Below, piece after piece: positions 1 to 6,232 of a stretch of 6,764 bases of DNA. How positions within the stretch are numbered: the first letter of the stretch is position 1; each line of letters opens with the position of its first letter. The DNA is from an uncultured Erysipelotrichaceae bacterium (GTDB lineage Bacteria > Bacillota_I > Bacilli_A > Erysipelotrichales > Erysipelotrichaceae), in the NCBI GenBank assembly GCA_900314345.1, contig OMUX01000273.1:1-6764 (forward strand), in the 5' to 3' direction. The notes beneath the pieces are model-generated. The model saw only the letters and a list, made by a program, of their open reading frames with translations. It searched no databases and was not told where the DNA came from. The position numbers and the translations under genes were made by a program.

Positions 1-590
1 ATGTATTCATAGCTCAGTCTGAGCATGCCGATGGAATCCATGCCATGGCGGACTGCATAGTCAATGCACAGCATCTCGGACATGGAAAGAAGATAGGCAG
101 CATATTCATAATCCAGGTTTTTCCGGATTGTCTTATCCTCACGCAGTTCCTTCTCAACTTCCGGCGCTGCAAGCTTCACCATCAGTTCCATCGTCAGATA
201 ATTCCGGATCATAGGTGGTGCATCAATAAGCCGCTGATACAGATCCAGGTCATCCTGGGAAAGATAATGTTTCACATCAGTCATGTACTGCTGTGTACCT
301 TCTTCATATCCAAGCTGTTCCGTACGATTGATACCGAAGTCAAGAAGGGACTGATGATGCTTACGCTGCAGTTCCATCAGTTTTGCGGCAATGCTTTCTA
401 TGACTGCATAGAAAAGATCTTCCTTGCCATCAAAGTACTGATAGAAGCTCCCCTTTGGAATCTCTGCGTCTTCCAGGATCCGGTTGATGCTGGATTTTTC
501 AAACGGATAAGCAAGGAATTCCTTCCTTGCGGCAAGGATCAGGCGCCGTCTTTTCTCTTCGTCAAGTCTGTAAAAAGTTTCATGTATCAT
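1..590 (-). CDS. TetR/AcrR-family transcriptional regulator (3' end beyond left edge)
   Basis: Reading leftwards from the ATG at 588-590, 196 codons are open and no stop is reached, so the C-terminus lies outside the window; TetR proteins are usually about 190-210 residues, so little is missing. Residues ~11-60 form a typical TetR DNA-binding domain: an Arg/Lys-rich helix 1 (EEKRRRLILAA), then the helix-turn-helix SSINRILEDAEIPKGSFYQYF with the family hallmark of G-S-F-Y-x-Y-F followed by K-E-D-L-F (residues 47-60). The rest is helical and without clear similarity, as expected for a ligand-binding domain. The start is fixed by an in-frame TGA five codons upstream (603-605); GAAGAGA is a modest ribosome site. 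The gene is divergent from the aminopeptidase operon, and a perfect palindrome overlaps that operon's promoter, so it is most likely the operon's local repressor. The inducer is unknown; a peptide or amino acid is a guess. Confidence 0.93.
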   Translation of the reverse strand, partial: MIHETFYRLDEEKRRRLILAARKEFLAYPFEKSSINRILEDAEIPKGSFYQYFDGKEDLFYAVIESIAAKLMELQRKHHQSLLDFGINRTEQLGYEEGTQQYMTDVKHYLSQDDLDLYQRLIDAPPMIRNYLTMELMVKLAAPEVEKELREDKTIRKNLDYEYAAYLLSMSEMLCIDYAVRHGMDSIGMLRLSYEY

Positions 591-617
591 GTGTTTTTCT
601 CTTCAGGTTCTTCGTCA

Positions 618-623
618 ATTATC
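618..623 (-). promoter_or_regulatory. candidate -10 element for the tetR gene
   Basis: On the minus strand this reads GATAAT, five of six matches to TATAAT, 28 bases upstream of the regulator's start codon. No convincing -35 hexamer sits 16-18 bp further upstream, so this is only a weak promoter call. Confidence 0.3.
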
Positions 624-633
624 GCATAGGTCA

Positions 634-662
634 TTGAATCATGATCATCACGTTCCTAAAAT
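634..662 (+). promoter_or_regulatory. sigma-A-type promoter of the peptidase operon
   Basis: The -35 is TTGAAT (634-639, four of six consensus matches), the spacer is exactly 17 bp, and the -10 is TAAAAT (657-662, five of six). Transcription would start near 668-670, inside the palindrome at 661-678, leaving a leader of only about 20 nt before the ATG at 688. The arrangement is the classical one for repression by a protein bound at the start site. Confidence 0.7.
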
Positions 663-678
663 ATGACTAAAGTCATAT
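661..678. promoter_or_regulatory. probable TetR operator (8+2+8 perfect inverted repeat)
   Basis: The sequence is ATATGACT-AA-AGTCATAT; the 8-base arms are exact reverse complements around a 2-base centre. It overlaps the last two bases of the -10 and the expected transcription start, and ends just before the GGAGG ribosome site (679-683). A short, near-contiguous palindrome of this size beside a divergent tetR gene is the usual form of a TetR-family operator. It lies over 35 bp upstream of the candidate tetR -10, so it should act mainly on the operon rather than on tetR. Binding itself is inferred. Confidence 0.78.
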
Positions 679-687
679 GGAGGACAT

Positions 688-1917
688 ATGGATCTGAATG
701 CATGTGAAGAAGAATATGCAAAGCTGATCGTGGAAGGCGGCATCGGGCTGAAGGATGGTGACAACGTCATCATCAACGCAGACACTTCCATAGCAGAGTT
801 TGCCATGAAGGTTGTAAGGGCCTGCTACGTCCACGGTGCAGGAAAAGTGGAAGTACGCTGGTCCAGTACCATGAAGGATGAACTGGACTATCGTTATGGA
901 AACCCGGAAATTCTGGGCAAGGTGACCGGATGGGAAGAAGAGCAGATGAAGGAGCAGGCAGACGAGCTTCCGTGTCTGATTCACCTTCTGACAAGCGATC
1001 CTGTTCATTCCACGGAGGAAGAAGCCGCAAGACAGGCAGACGCACAGACAAAGCGCCTTTCCGTACTGATGCCCTATATCCTGAAGATGCGGAATCACTA
1101 TAAGTGGACAGCCGCATGTATTCCGACACAGAAATGGGCAGACCTGGTATTCCCGGATGAGGAAAACAGACTGGATCATCTATGGAATGATGTGCTTAAT
1201 GCCCTCATGATCAACGGAGATGGTACTGCCGTTGAAAAATGGAACCGGAAATTCAAAGGCATGTGGAAACGCATGGATCTGCTGAACCACATGTGTCTTT
1301 CATCCCTGCATATGCAATCGGAACTGGGTACAGATCTGACAGTGAAGCTTTATCCTCTTGCCCGTTTTGCCTGTGCAAGAGGGCCTGAAGATCCATGCAT
1401 GGTGAATCTTCCCTCCGAAGAGATCTTCACTTCCCCTGCTGCGGGCAAGGCAGAAGGAACGCTTGTGGCATCCATGCCTCTGATTCATAACAACCAGAGA
1501 ATTGAAAATCTCGTGCTTCAGTTCCATGAGGGAAAGGTGTGCCATGTCTCAGCTTCCCTGGGGCAGCAGTATTTTGAGAATCTCATCTGCACGGATGCCG
1601 GCGCATGCATGCTGGGTGAGACAGCCATTGTTGACAAGGATTCCCCCATCTTCCGCATGCATCATCTGTTCCACCATACATTGTTTGATGAAAATGCCGC
1701 ATGTCATGTGGCAGTAGGCAAAGGATTCCCGTTTGTCATTGACGACTGGAAAAACATGACAACAGAGGAAATCAAAGCCTGCGGCATCAATGAGTCTGCC
1801 ATTCACTGCGACATCATGTGGGGAACTGAGCATGCATGTATCACAGGCATGACCGCAGACGGAACCACTGTTGAAATCCTGAAGGACGGAAAATGGCAGA
1901 TCGGAGGCGAACAATGA
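688..1917 (+). CDS. M29-family (AmpS/AmpT-like) metallo-aminopeptidase with a Tyr-to-Phe metal-site change
   Basis: This 409-residue protein matches the usual M29 length (about 410) and has no signal peptide, so it is cytosolic. M29 enzymes remove N-terminal L-amino acids from short peptides using two metal ions. The N-terminal half carries the family pattern of GIGLKDGDNVIINA and YVHGAGKVEV (residues ~18-55). The catalytic half shows E245 in LPSEEIF, E311 in LGETAIV, H340 in FDENAACHVAVG, and H373/D375 in HCDIMWG. The spacings E245-E311 (66) and E311-H340 (29) agree with the ligands I recall for Thermus AmpT (E250, E316, H345). The position seven residues after that His, normally the metal-binding Tyr, is Phe347 here. 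GGAGG lies 4 nt before the ATG. It is the first gene of an operon and its stop overlaps the epimerase start. In this operon it could cleave the L,L-dipeptide made by the epimerase, the role PepD plays in E. coli murein-peptide use (inference). Confidence 0.93.
   Translation: MDLNACEEEYAKLIVEGGIGLKDGDNVIINADTSIAEFAMKVVRACYVHGAGKVEVRWSSTMKDELDYRYGNPEILGKVTGWEEEQMKEQADELPCLIHLLTSDPVHSTEEEAARQADAQTKRLSVLMPYILKMRNHYKWTAACIPTQKWADLVFPDEENRLDHLWNDVLNALMINGDGTAVEKWNRKFKGMWKRMDLLNHMCLSSLHMQSELGTDLTVKLYPLARFACARGPEDPCMVNLPSEEIFTSPAAGKAEGTLVASMPLIHNNQRIENLVLQFHEGKVCHVSASLGQQYFENLICTDAGACMLGETAIVDKDSPIFRMHHLFHHTLFDENAACHVAVGKGFPFVIDDWKNMTTEEIKACGINESAIHCDIMWGTEHACITGMTADGTTVEILKDGKWQIGGEQ
1903..1907 (+). 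promoter_or_regulatory. ribosome binding site that decides the epimerase start
   Basis: GGAGG lies 6 nt upstream of the ATG at 1914-1916, inside the end of the aminopeptidase gene. An in-frame ATG seven codons earlier (1893) has no comparable site and lies deeper in the upstream gene, so 1914 is the start. The ATGA overlap implies coupled translation. Confidence 0.8.
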
Positions 1918-2987
1918 AGATCAAGGATATCGTACTGCAGAAAACAAGATTCACACTGGAGGAACCGTTCAAGGTAGCCTTCACCACCATCACCGGCATG
2001 GAATCCATGATTGTCACGATCACCACGGACGAAGGAATCACCGGTTATGGTGAAGCAGCACCGTTTGAGCTGGTCACCGGTGACACGCTGGATACCGTAA
2101 GGTCCGTCGGTGAGTTTCTGAAGCCGGAACTTATCGGCCAGGACCCCCGCAGTATCAATGCCATCCATGAAATCATGGATGGCACGATTGCCGGAAACAC
2201 AGCCATCAAGGCAGGCATTGACATTGCATGCTATGACATTGCCTCAAAGGCAGCGGGTGTACCACTGTACCGGTACCTTGGAGGCAGTCATTGCGATGTT
2301 GAATCCGATGTCACCATCGGCATCGCTGATCCGATGCACATGGCTGAGAAGGCCGTGCAATGGAAGAACAAGGGGTTTGGCATCCTGAAGGTCAAGCTCG
2401 GTGAAGATATCAAAACAGATATCCAGCGCATCCAGGCGATACGCAAAGCAGTCGGGGAAGACGAGATCCTGCGTGTGGATGCCAATCAGGGCTGGACTCT
2501 CAAGGATACGCTCAATATCCTCCCCGCACTGGAGGAAGTGAAGGTATCCCTTCTTGAGCAGCCATTGAAGGCATGGGACATTGACGGCATGAAGCGTCTG
2601 ACAGCAATGAGCCGCATCAGGATTGCGGCAGATGAAAGCTGTCATTCCGTGTACGATGCCGCACGGATTGCAAAGGAGCATGCTGCAGATGTGGTGAACA
2701 TCAAGCTCATGAAATGCGGCGGCATCCTGAATGCGCTGAAGATCAATGCAGTCTGTGAATCCAACGGTATAGAATGCATGGTCGGCTGTATGGGTGAAAG
2801 CAGCCTGGCCAATGCCGCCGGCATGCATCTGGCAGCCGCTCTGACCAATATTCATTATGCAGATCTTGATTCCGCCTGGCTGCTGAAGCAGGACAAGGTG
2901 ATTCCCGGCTTCAGGCATCAAGGCGGATGTGCACAGCTTATGGAAATACCGGGAACCGGATGTTCAGTAAAGGAGGAAGAACAATGA
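1914..2987 (+). CDS. dipeptide epimerase, enolase superfamily (L-Ala-D/L-Glu epimerase-like)
   Basis: The 357-residue product matches the muconate-lactonizing/dipeptide epimerase subgroup, which inverts the C-alpha of the second residue of a dipeptide by proton transfer between two lysines. An N-terminal capping domain (residues ~1-120, with GYGEAAPFE near 50) precedes the barrel. Visible catalytic residues are the KxK pair K159/K161 (LKVKLG), metal ligands D189 (VDANQGW), E215 (LLEQPL) and D240 (AADES), and the opposing base K264 (NIKLMKCGG). The D317-L-D319 motif (YADLDSAW) marks dipeptide epimerases, where it holds the substrate amino group. These positions run 1-4 residues behind those I recall for B. 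subtilis YkfB (K160/K162, D191, E219, D244, K268, D321/D323). The loop residue equal to YkfB Arg24, which binds the Glu side chain, is Thr24, so Ala-Glu may not be the substrate. The gene overlaps both neighbours by ATGA. The family is sure; the substrate is open. Confidence 0.93.
   Translation: MKIKDIVLQKTRFTLEEPFKVAFTTITGMESMIVTITTDEGITGYGEAAPFELVTGDTLDTVRSVGEFLKPELIGQDPRSINAIHEIMDGTIAGNTAIKAGIDIACYDIASKAAGVPLYRYLGGSHCDVESDVTIGIADPMHMAEKAVQWKNKGFGILKVKLGEDIKTDIQRIQAIRKAVGEDEILRVDANQGWTLKDTLNILPALEEVKVSLLEQPLKAWDIDGMKRLTAMSRIRIAADESCHSVYDAARIAKEHAADVVNIKLMKCGGILNALKINAVCESNGIECMVGCMGESSLANAAGMHLAAALTNIHYADLDSAWLLKQDKVIPGFRHQGGCAQLMEIPGTGCSVKEEEQ
2971..2976 (+). promoter_or_regulatory. ribosome binding site that decides the S12 hydrolase start
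   Basis: AGGAGG lies 7 nt before the ATG at 2984-2986. The longer in-frame start at 2927 lies within the epimerase gene and has no good site. The ATG overlaps the epimerase TGA (ATGA), as at the previous junction. Confidence 0.82.
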
Positions 2988-4414
2988 AAACCGAGGCGTA
3001 TGTCGAAAAGCTGATGAAGGATTATAACGTTGCAGGAATGAGTGTCGCCGTCGTAAAGGATGGAAAGGTCATCCACAATGCAGGCTATGGCAGGCGCAAT
3101 GTGGCGGAAGACCTGCCGATGAGTGAGAACACCGTGCTGCCGATCGGTTCCACCACGAAGTCCTTCACTGCACTGGCACTTGCCATGCTTGTGGATGAAG
3201 GAAAGCTGGAATGGGATGAACCGGTCATCACTTATATCCCCTGGCTCAGGCTTGCAACAGATGAACTGACGAAGAATGTTACAACAAGGGATCTTCTCTG
3301 CCATCGTACCGGAATCCCCCGCTACGACATGCAGGCTGCCTTCTATATCCTTGATGACTGGAAGAAGCAGACAGGGACATTCAAGGAACTGAAACCCAAC
3401 AAGGCATTCCGTACAGCTTTCCAGTATTCCAACCAGATGGTATCCCTGGCCGGCCATCTCATTGATGTTCTGACGGAACAGAGCTATGAAGACTTTGTCA
3501 GAGAACGTATCTTCAGGCCGCTTGGCATGGAACATACGGACTTCGAAGTGGATTCGCTGAAGAACTACGAAGAGTCTTCCAAAGGCTATGTCTTTGATGG
3601 CAAGAACTGGATGGAACCACCATATCTGCACCTTGGAGCTCTGAATCCTGCCGGGGGCATTGTCTCCACTTCCACAGACATGGCAAACTACATGCTTTTC
3701 CAGCTTGGCGATGGAACATGGAACGGAACGAGACTTGTCTCAAAGAAGAATCTGGATGAAATGCATACCCACCAGATGATCGGTTCTCCTTACTTCTGGA
3801 CGTTCCCGGAGGAACAGACAGCAGAGTATGGTCTTGCATGGATGGTTGATATCTACCGTGGCAAGAAGGTTGTCAGCCATGGCGGCAACACCAACGGATT
3901 CTCTTCCCAGCTTGCCTTGCTTCCGGAGAACGGCTTCGGCATCGTTGCTTTAAGCAACGCAACATCTTCCTTTTCCGTTGAAGCTCTCAGCAATTATCTG
4001 CTTGATGAAGAGCTGGGTGTTGCAGAAATACCAGATTGGTCAAAGCGCTACCAGGATGTCTTCACCAATTACTATGGTGAAATCATGAAGGGCATCCAGG
4101 ACCGTGCCGCAAAGAAGATTCCTGATACTAAGACAACAAAGGAACTCAGTGCTTACGCAGGGACCTATGAGAATCCGGGTTTCGGTACACTGGAAATCAC
4201 ATTTGCAGATGGCAAGCTTTCCGGAAGCTGGAACGGCTTCCCGGCAATGCTGAACCATTACCATTATGATGGCTTCGACATCCTGCTGCCTTTGATGGGA
4301 GCACAGCTGCCTGCACAGTTTGTCATCGGCGATGACGGTGCAGTTGCAGGTGTAAAGGTCGGTGTTGAAACAGCACCCGGAACAGAGCCGGATTTCTTCA
4401 GAAAGACAAAGTAA
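2984..4414 (+). CDS. serine hydrolase of the class C beta-lactamase / S12 peptidase family
   Basis: The protein has 476 residues. The beta-lactamase-like domain (residues ~5-350) carries all three active-site elements: S56-T-T-K59 in IGSTTKSF, Y148-S-N150 in FQYSNQMV, and H299-G-G301 in VVSHGGNTNGF. Family landmarks such as DLLCHRTGIPRYD and ERIFRPLGMEHT are present. Residues ~386-470 (YAGTYENPGFGTLEITF onwards) form a small beta-rich C-terminal domain of the DUF3471/lipocalin-like kind often fused to these enzymes. No signal peptide or N-terminal membrane segment is seen, so it should be cytoplasmic; that argues against a cell-wall transpeptidase or secreted beta-lactamase. S12 members include D-aminopeptidases, DD-carboxypeptidases and esterases. 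As the last gene of an operon with an aminopeptidase and a dipeptide epimerase, a peptidase acting on bonds next to D-residues is the best guess. The family is certain, the substrate inferred. Confidence 0.9.
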   Translation: MKTEAYVEKLMKDYNVAGMSVAVVKDGKVIHNAGYGRRNVAEDLPMSENTVLPIGSTTKSFTALALAMLVDEGKLEWDEPVITYIPWLRLATDELTKNVTTRDLLCHRTGIPRYDMQAAFYILDDWKKQTGTFKELKPNKAFRTAFQYSNQMVSLAGHLIDVLTEQSYEDFVRERIFRPLGMEHTDFEVDSLKNYEESSKGYVFDGKNWMEPPYLHLGALNPAGGIVSTSTDMANYMLFQLGDGTWNGTRLVSKKNLDEMHTHQMIGSPYFWTFPEEQTAEYGLAWMVDIYRGKKVVSHGGNTNGFSSQLALLPENGFGIVALSNATSSFSVEALSNYLLDEELGVAEIPDWSKRYQDVFTNYYGEIMKGIQDRAAKKIPDTKTTKELSAYAGTYENPGFGTLEITFADGKLSGSWNGFPAMLNHYHYDGFDILLPLMGAQLPAQFVIGDDGAVAGVKVGVETAPGTEPDFFRKTK

Positions 4415-4428
4415 CGCTTGTTTTCAGG

Positions 4429-4464
4429 GAAGGAGCATCCTCAATCAGGCTGTTCCTTCTTTTT
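4429..4464 (+). terminator. rho-independent terminator of the peptidase operon
   Basis: The outer stem pairs GAAGGAGCA (4429-4437) with TGTTCCTTC (4451-4459): nine pairs including one G-U. After a T/C mismatch a short inner CCT/AGG stem (4439-4441 with 4447-4449) closes the 5-base loop CAATC. Five Ts follow (4460-4464). It begins 15 nt after the hydrolase stop codon. The downstream arm lies in the last codons of the convergent small membrane protein gene. Read on the minus strand it has no T tract, so it is probably one-directional. Confidence 0.72.
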
Positions 4465-4770
4465 CATTGCCGCATTTGCCATGGCTGTGACTGTCATGGC
4501 ATACAGGATCACCCTGCAGTTGAGATACAGAACAGGCACGGCAAGATACCCGATCACATGGTTCCTGAGCAGGAAGGAAACACCCCAGCATGCAAGAATC
4601 AGTGCATAGCCGATGGTATACCCTCCTCCCACGCCCTTGGGAATCATGGCCATGTCTTCTGCGGTAAGCATGTACTGGTGCATGAGATGTGATCTGTGCC
4701 GGATCAGGAAGATACCGGAAACAAGCATGCAGGATGCGTAGACAATGAATGGATTGACTGTGATATGCAT
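4441..4770 (-). CDS. small three-helix membrane protein, unknown function
   Basis: This 109-residue protein is not one I can name. It has three hydrophobic stretches: residues ~6-23 (NPFIVYASCMLVSGIFLI), ~47-68 (VGGGYTIGYALILACWGVSFLL) and ~71-100 (starting HVIGYLAVPVLYL), with a polar loop (RHRSHLMHQYMLTAEDM) between the first two and a charged KKKEQ tail. The overall plan resembles small DUF3784-like integral membrane proteins, but I cannot assign it to a family. It is very likely real: AAAGGAGG stands 6 nt before the ATG (plus-strand 4777-4784), among the best ribosome sites in the window, and the frame is clean. It converges with the S12 hydrolase gene and diverges from the symporter gene. 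The stop codon sits inside the loop of the hydrolase operon's terminator. Confidence 0.75.
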   Translation of the reverse strand: MHITVNPFIVYASCMLVSGIFLIRHRSHLMHQYMLTAEDMAMIPKGVGGGYTIGYALILACWGVSFLLRNHVIGYLAVPVLYLNCRVILYAMTVTAMANAAMKKKEQPD

Positions 4771-4891
4771 AGCGTTCCTCCTTTGTTCTTCTCATGGTGT
4801 GTTTTCTGTGCGAGGGCATTTTTTTCTTCAGGTGAAAAGGAAGGAAAGTGTATCATGGAAGAAGATAGTTGTTAAAGGGGATAAATATCAT
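4771..4891. promoter_or_regulatory. divergent intergenic region between small membrane protein and symporter
   Basis: The 121 bases must hold the start signals for both divergent genes, but no strong promoter pair is evident. On the plus strand TATCAT (4851-4856) is the best -10 look-alike (five of six) with a poor -35; on the minus strand TTTAAC and TACACT with an 18-bp gap are weak. A TTTTC-7-GAAAA inverted repeat lies around 4822-4838. No copy of the TGACT/AGTCA palindrome found upstream of the peptidase operon is present, so control by the same TetR protein is not supported here. Confidence 0.4.
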
Positions 4892-6223
4892 ATGAACGAA
4901 ATGGCAAAGAAGGAACAGGCAATGCATGCACTGGGAGGCATCGGGCATAATCTGATCTATGCCCTGTTCTCCGGGTATCTTCTGATCTTCTACACGGATG
5001 TCTTCCAGCTTTCACCGAAGTTCCTGACCGTACTGTTTCTTGTAGCAAGGATCTGGGATGCCATCAATGATCCCATGATGGGTGTGATCTGTGACAGGAC
5101 GCATTCAAAGATGGGCAGGTACAGAATATGGTTGTTAAGGGCAGCGCCGGTCATCGCCATATCATTGATTCTCTGTTTCTATGTGCCAAATCTCTCCGCA
5201 GGTCTTGCCTATGTGTATGCCTTTGTGACCTATATCCTGCTTGGCATGTCCTTCACGGCAGCGGATATTCCATACTGGACACTGCCCTCTGTCATGACAG
5301 GCGATGCGGAAAAGAGAAACAATGTCTTCTCCTCTTCCTCCATCGTTGCATCACTTGCAAGCGGTGTTGGTGCAGTGGCAGTGCCTGCCATCGTCTCAGC
5401 ATTTCCGGAACAGAAGACAGGCTATCTTGTCACAGCGATCATCTTTGCAGTGATCGGCATCATTACCTACAGTGTTACAGCTCTGAATACACAGGAACGT
5501 GTGGAACCGGAACGGAAGGAATACTCCCTGAAGCTCGCCTTGACCACATTATTCCAGAACAAGCCGCTGCTGATTGTCATGGGTGCATCTGTCTTCGGAA
5601 ACCTTGCCTTCCAGCTCAAAGTCGGCATGAACACCTACTACGGAACCTATACCCTGGGTGATTACAATACTGTGACTCTGTTAAGTGCAATGTTACTGGT
5701 TGGTATGCTGATCGGTGCAGGCATTGTGCCAAAACTCATCAAAACACAGGGCCAGAAGAAAGCAATGTTAATCACACTGCTTGCCGGTGCAGTATTCTCT
5801 GCAGTTTACTGGATTGCCGGATATAAGAGTCTGCCGGTTGTTCTTGTGTTCTCTGTGCTGACTTCCATTGTTGTCGGGGCCTTCACCGTCCTCATCAACA
5901 GTATGACGGCAGATACCATTGACTATGCAGAGCTGAAGTTCGGCCAGAGAAATGAAGGCATCATTACAAGTACCAGAACCTTCATCACAAAACTGGCTAC
6001 AGCTGTTGCAGGTGTGATTGTCACATTAACCCTGGAGTTCATTCACTACATTCCCAATGTTGAACAGACAACGGAAGTAAAGCAGACATTCCATAATCTG
6101 ATGTCCTTGATCCCTGCCCTGTTCTACCTTGTAGGATTCCTGATCTTCCTGACCTACCCTCTTACCAAAGAGAAGTTTGCAGAGATGGAAGAGAAGCTCA
6201 AGGAGAAGAGAGAAAAGACATAA
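4892..6223 (+). CDS. GPH-family (MelB-like) cation symporter with an altered sugar site
   Basis: The 443-residue protein has alternating hydrophobic segments consistent with twelve membrane helices and closely follows E. coli MelB in its N-terminal half. The signature after helix 2, LFLVARIWDAINDP then a G-R-Y-R segment, is diagnostic of glycoside-pentoside-hexuronide:cation symporters. Residues matching the MelB sodium site are kept: D56 and D60 (MelB D55/D59) and T122 (T121). So are D125 and W129 in ADIPYW (MelB D124/W128) and K349 in IDYAELK (K377). Two galactoside-binding positions differ: MelB D19 is N20 and R149 is S150. It is therefore probably a cation-coupled importer of a non-galactoside solute. 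The ATG at 4892 was chosen because AAAGGGG lies 11 nt upstream and it matches the MelB N-terminus; the frame stays open to 4745 but that would add a non-membrane leader without family support. The link to the peptide operon is positional only. Confidence 0.92.
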   Translation: MNEMAKKEQAMHALGGIGHNLIYALFSGYLLIFYTDVFQLSPKFLTVLFLVARIWDAINDPMMGVICDRTHSKMGRYRIWLLRAAPVIAISLILCFYVPNLSAGLAYVYAFVTYILLGMSFTAADIPYWTLPSVMTGDAEKRNNVFSSSSIVASLASGVGAVAVPAIVSAFPEQKTGYLVTAIIFAVIGIITYSVTALNTQERVEPERKEYSLKLALTTLFQNKPLLIVMGASVFGNLAFQLKVGMNTYYGTYTLGDYNTVTLLSAMLLVGMLIGAGIVPKLIKTQGQKKAMLITLLAGAVFSAVYWIAGYKSLPVVLVFSVLTSIVVGAFTVLINSMTADTIDYAELKFGQRNEGIITSTRTFITKLATAVAGVIVTLTLEFIHYIPNVEQTTEVKQTFHNLMSLIPALFYLVGFLIFLTYPLTKEKFAEMEEKLKEKREKT

Positions 6224-6232
6224 ACCTGCTTA

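Noticed and set aside
45..629. Plus-strand open frame of 194 codons
   Set aside because: It is the antisense shadow of the TetR gene, which has clear family motifs on the other strand; this translation has no recognisable features or ribosome site.
673..1179. Minus-strand open frames opposite the aminopeptidase
   Set aside because: They are Cys/His-rich shadow translations of a well-supported M29 gene and also cross the operon promoter.
2244..2921. 225-codon minus-strand frame opposite the epimerase
   Set aside because: It is long but has shadow-like composition, no ribosome site, and lies wholly over a conserved enzyme gene.
4764..4771. TATGCATA palindrome at the start of the small membrane protein gene
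   Set aside because: It includes the start codon and its next codon; ATGCAT-type words are frequent in this window (for example near 1605 and 2822), so it is not a convincing operator.
4745..4891. N-terminal extension of the symporter from the ATG at 4745
   Set aside because: It would overlap the start of the divergent small gene, lacks a ribosome site and adds a stretch not matching MelB; the ATG at 4892 with AAAGGGG fits better.
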